A DNA stretch of 16,254 nt. It comes from Phycisphaerae bacterium (GTDB lineage Bacteria; Planctomycetota; Phycisphaerae; Phycisphaerales; SM1A02). Position 1 is the stretch's first letter. The number at the start of each line of letters is the position of its first letter. The position numbers and the translations under genes are program-made. The DNA lies in NCBI GenBank assembly GCA_002690755.1, contig NZFT01000077.1, positions 9,983 through 26,236 of the forward strand. The letters are read 5' to 3'. Below are positions 14,039 to 16,254 of this stretch, piece after piece. Below the pieces are notes generated by a model. That model saw only the letters and a list, made by a program, of their open reading frames with translations. It ran no database searches and was not told the DNA's origin.

Positions 14039-15075
14039 CGGAGGTCTCCATCGCGGATCGGTGCATCGGGTTCGAGGGGAACCTGGAGTTCACGCCCGAG
14101 GATTTCCCGCAGTCGCCACGGTTCGATTCCGTCACCGGGACGCTTCACCGCGATGTCGGCGGCCGCGAGCCGCGTCCCCGACGGCAGGGAACGCGTCGCC
14201 CGGAGGGACTGGCGGGCGACCCGCCGGACGTCCGCCTCGATCGGATTCGATCGTTTCGTCCCGTCACCGATCGCGCCGCGGGCCCGCCGGACGAAATCGA
14301 CGTATTCGGCGAAACCGGCGGGATCCAGACTCGCCGCGTGGTCGGGGCCCTCGGCGTTTCGGTTCCAGGTCAGATGCTTCTCCAGCAGCACCGCCCCCGC
14401 CGCGACCGCCAGACCGCCGGTGGTGACTTCCCCGGTGTGGTCGCTGTACCCCGTCGGACGTCCCGTCGCGGCCGCGATGCTCCCGATCGCCCCGAGTGCC
14501 GCCGACGATTCGGGCGTCGGGTAGGCGCTGACGCAGTGCAGGAACGCCGCCGAAGCGGTGCCGAGCCAGTCGTCCGCCCGGGTGACCTCCGAGAGTTCCG
14601 AGGCCCCGGTCGAAACGAGCATCGGCCGGCCGTCCGCCGCGAGCCGGTCGAGCAGCGGACGATGGACCAGATCCGGGGACGCCGTCTTCCACGCGTCCCA
14701 CGCGAGGTCCGCCGCGATCGGAACCAGGGCCTCGCTGAAGACGGTGACCACCGCGTGCAGTCCCCGACGGTGCGACGCGTCGACCAGACGGGCCAGATCC
14801 TCCCGGTCGAGCTCCAGCGTCCGGAGCATTTCATGTTGATTCGTGATCTTCGCCCGACGCTGGTAGTCCGCGACGGCCTCCGGATCCCCCACCAGCAGTG
14901 CCGCCTCGAACCACTGGAACTTCACCGCGTCCGCGCCCGCGTCGGCCGCGGCGTCCACGAGTTCCAGCGCTCGATCCAGACGACCGTCATGGTTCACCCC
15001 GATCTCGGCGATGACGTAGGTGGGTGCGTCCTCATCGAGCGATCGCCCGCCGATGCGCACATCCGTGGTCCTCAC
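14035..15075 (-). CDS. neuB: N-acetylneuraminate/nonulosonate synthase NeuB with SAF domain
   Basis: NeuB condenses ManNAc (or a 2,4-diacetamido hexose) with phosphoenolpyruvate to give a nine-carbon nonulosonic acid. The 346-residue product has a TIM barrel with VIAEIGVNHDGRLDRALEL (21-39), DAVKFQWF (49-56), MLVSTGASELSEV (152-164), HCVSAYPTP (180-188), GYSDHT (209-214) and LLEKHLTW (230-237) followed by AEGPDHAASLDP (241-252), then a SAF/antifreeze-like domain (about 284-345) with RQSLRATRSLPSGTRLAAAD. The GTG start at 15075 overlaps the neuA TGA (GTGA) and has GGGAG 7 bases upstream; a second GTG at 15060 also has an AGGA. The barrel carries AEIGVNHDG and KFQ as in the family. It ends in an ATGA overlap with neuC. 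Confidence 0.95.
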   Translation of the reverse strand: MRTTDVRIGGRSLDEDAPTYVIAEIGVNHDGRLDRALELVDAAADAGADAVKFQWFEAALLVGDPEAVADYQRRAKITNQHEMLRTLELDREDLARLVDASHRRGLHAVVTVFSEALVPIAADLAWDAWKTASPDLVHRPLLDRLAADGRPMLVSTGASELSEVTRADDWLGTASAAFLHCVSAYPTPESSAALGAIGSIAAATGRPTGYSDHTGEVTTGGLAVAAGAVLLEKHLTWNRNAEGPDHAASLDPAGFAEYVDFVRRARGAIGDGTKRSNPIEADVRRVARQSLRATRSLPSGTRLAAADIAVKRPGDGIEPWRLREILGRELQVPLEPDAPIRDGDLR

Positions 15076-15830
15076 GCTTCGGCTCCCGCGCGGACCGAAG
15101 CGTCGTCGGCCCGTCTCCGTCGTTCGAGGATCGCCTCGGCGACCAGCAGATCGATCTCGTCGTCGACGTCGATCACCGTGCCGAGTTCGTTGAGAACGCC
15201 TCGGCGGTCCGTACCGAGAAAGGCATGCGGATGCTCCGGATCGACTCGAAAGAGCGAAGCGCGACGAACGGCGATGACGCCGCCGTCGGGAATGAAGGCG
15301 GGCGGCAGATCCTGGCGACGAAACACGTCGTTGTCCTGCCACGCGGCGATCCGCCCGTCGTCGTCGAGTCGGCAGGTCCAGTACGGATGATGCTTCCCGA
15401 CCGGCGAGTAACTCTGCACGCTGTCCGCACCGGTGTCGATCAGTCGCGCCACGGCACGGTCGATCAGCCCGTCGGGTCGGATGGGAATGCTCCCGTAGAG
15501 GATGACGATCACTTCCGCATCGTCGCCGGACGCCTCGATCGCATGCCGGACGCCGGCATCGACGGTGGCGTGATCACTCGCGAGCGCCGCAGGTCGCACG
15601 AGCACTTCGGCGCCCACCGCGGCCGCGACGCTCGCGATCGCCTCGCCGTCGGTGGAACACAGGACCCGCCCGACCCGACGGGCGGCGAGCGCGTGACCGA
15701 CGCTTCGCGCGATCATCGGCACCCCGTCGACGAGTCTGACGTGCTTCCGAGGAAGTCCCTTGCTGCCCGCGCGACCGATCACCACCGCGGTGGCGACGGG
15801 CGATTCGTTCTGTGGCTGGGTCTGGTTCAT
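15072..15830 (-). CDS. neuA: CMP-nonulosonate (sialic acid) cytidylyltransferase, NeuA type
   Basis: NeuA transfers CMP from CTP to the nonulosonic acid, giving the donor for glycosyltransferases. The 252-residue Rossmann-like enzyme shows AVVIGRAGSKGLPRKHVRLV (15-34), corresponding to the CTP-binding 'RxGSKGxxxKN' loop, VLCSTDGEAIASVAA (57-71) with the STD signature, RPAALASDHATVDAGV (79-94), IPDGGVIAVRR (180-190) and the metal-binding VIDVDDEIDLLVAE (219-232). The usual LLQPTSPLR segment reads VILYGSIPIRPD (109-120), so this is a divergent member; CMP-legionaminate or CMP-pseudaminate synthetase (PseF/LegF) is an alternative. ATG 15830 is chosen for family fit, with a moderate GGACGA upstream. 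It begins 19 bases after the SPASM-like protein and overlaps neuB by GTGA. Confidence 0.9.
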   Translation of the reverse strand: MNQTQPQNESPVATAVVIGRAGSKGLPRKHVRLVDGVPMIARSVGHALAARRVGRVLCSTDGEAIASVAAAVGAEVLVRPAALASDHATVDAGVRHAIEASGDDAEVIVILYGSIPIRPDGLIDRAVARLIDTGADSVQSYSPVGKHHPYWTCRLDDDGRIAAWQDNDVFRRQDLPPAFIPDGGVIAVRRASLFRVDPEHPHAFLGTDRRGVLNELGTVIDVDDEIDLLVAEAILERRRRADDASVRAGAEA

Positions 15831-15849
15831 GGTCGTGATTCGTCCGGAG

Positions 15850-16254
15850 TCAGGGACGGAGGGGCGAGAGGTCCAGCGGTTCATCGCGTCGGCCTTCGAA
15901 TCGATCACGGCGACGCTGCACCAGTTCCTGCCAGAGTTCCTGAAGCGATCGTTCCCCCACGCGACCGACGCTGGTGAGTCCCGCGAGATCGGTCTCCGCG
16001 ATGGGAACCGATCCGTCGGCGAGCACGGTCATTCTCACCGAATTCACCATCTCATCATGACGAGGCGGCGGCCAGGTGGGGCTGAGTGGATCGACGTTCG
16101 CGCCGGTGGCGACCGGCCACCGAGCCGGACCGTCGATCACCGCGACTCCGAGTCGACGTCGCCATCGCTCGAAGAACTCGGGAAGTTCGTCGATGTTCTC
16201 CACTCGCCGCTCGAACCGTGGAACGATCCACGGGAGCGCGAACGCGAGCTCCGC
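15850..16254 (-). CDS. C-terminal part of a SPASM-like (radical SAM-type) protein lacking cysteines; gene cut by window end
   Basis: The frame is open from the last base of the window (16254) to a TGA at 15850-15852, giving 134 visible residues. An internal GTG at 16203 is not a start, since AELAFALPWIVPRFERR precedes it in the same frame with coding-like composition. The pattern of a WIVPRF-x-RR-x-EN segment, an acidic helix, RWRRRLGVAVIDGP (30-43) and then VRMTVLADGSVPIAETDLAG (73-92) followed by VGRVGERSLQELW (96-108) follows the end of radical SAM enzymes with a SPASM domain, where 'R-M-T-V-L-x-D-G-x-V-x-x-C-x-x-D' is common. Here not one cysteine is visible, so the auxiliary iron-sulfur clusters of a true SPASM domain could not be bound. 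The N-terminal catalytic part is outside the window. It stands 19 bases before neuA, so it probably belongs to the nonulosonate operon. A role in surface-glycan modification is inferred. Confidence 0.55.
   Translation of the reverse strand, partial: AELAFALPWIVPRFERRVENIDELPEFFERWRRRLGVAVIDGPARWPVATGANVDPLSPTWPPPRHDEMVNSVRMTVLADGSVPIAETDLAGLTSVGRVGERSLQELWQELVQRRRDRFEGRRDEPLDLSPLRP

Noticed and set aside
11891..14524. Very long plus-strand open frame of over 800 codons
   Set aside because: It lies opposite the HDOD, miaE, neuC and neuB genes, which carry clear family motifs; its translation is low-complexity Arg/Asp/His/Pro sequence typical of antisense frames in GC-rich DNA.
1..16254. Mobile element, CRISPR array, tRNA or prophage content
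   Set aside because: No spaced identical repeats, transposase or integrase motifs, or tRNA-like cloverleaf were seen, and base composition is even across the window.

Overview
The window is about 16 kb of uniformly GC-rich DNA with strong G/C bias at third codon positions and short intergenic gaps. It looks like a chromosomal segment of a Gram-negative-type bacterium: it has an LptD-like outer-membrane barrel, a lipoprotein signal, RuvB and MiaE. The gene mix (divergent LptD, tandem LemA, stand-alone Lon N-domain protein, HDOD protein, SULT-like sulfotransferase, Arg/Asp-rich secreted helical protein) suggests a planctomycete, perhaps a Phycisphaerae-like marine lineage. That placement is inference from gene style, not a database match. 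I see no rRNA, tRNA, CRISPR array, IS element or phage gene. No gap without a gene reaches 300 bases; the largest is 11992-12190 (199 bases).

Layout. (1) 2-1624, plus: the C-terminal part of an LptD-like protein, cut by the window edge and convergent with ruvB. (2) 1670-5498, minus: HAD phosphatase, lemA-type gene, uncharacterised membrane-anchored gene, second lemA-type gene, ruvB. The lemA/unknown/lemA trio looks like one unit. (3) 5601-9135, plus: a PAPS-type sulfotransferase, then a secreted helical protein overlapping galactokinase by ATGA. (4) 9145-9565, minus: a small unrecognised gene whose reading frame appears broken once near its 3' end, divergent from a cyclophilin-type lipoprotein (9644-10342, plus). 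(5) 10353-12844, minus: Lon N-domain protein, HDOD protein and MiaE tRNA hydroxylase. (6) 12926-16254, minus: a tightly packed nonulosonic (sialic-acid-family) cassette in transcriptional order: SPASM-like protein tail (cut by the window edge), neuA-like CMP-sugar synthetase, neuB synthase, neuC epimerase. neuA/neuB overlap by GTGA and neuB/neuC by ATGA.

How the genes fit together. The neu cassette should convert UDP-GlcNAc (or a close relative) to ManNAc-type sugar (NeuC), condense it with phosphoenolpyruvate (NeuB) and activate it with CTP (NeuA), probably for surface glycans. The LptD-like barrel, sulfotransferase and galactokinase also touch envelope or carbohydrate metabolism, but nothing in the sequence ties them into one pathway. 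The items most worth a second look are the cysteine-free SPASM-like tail heading the neu operon, the lemA/unknown/lemA sandwich, the secreted protein coupled to galK, the SULT-like sulfotransferase and the apparent frameshift at about 9265-9290.
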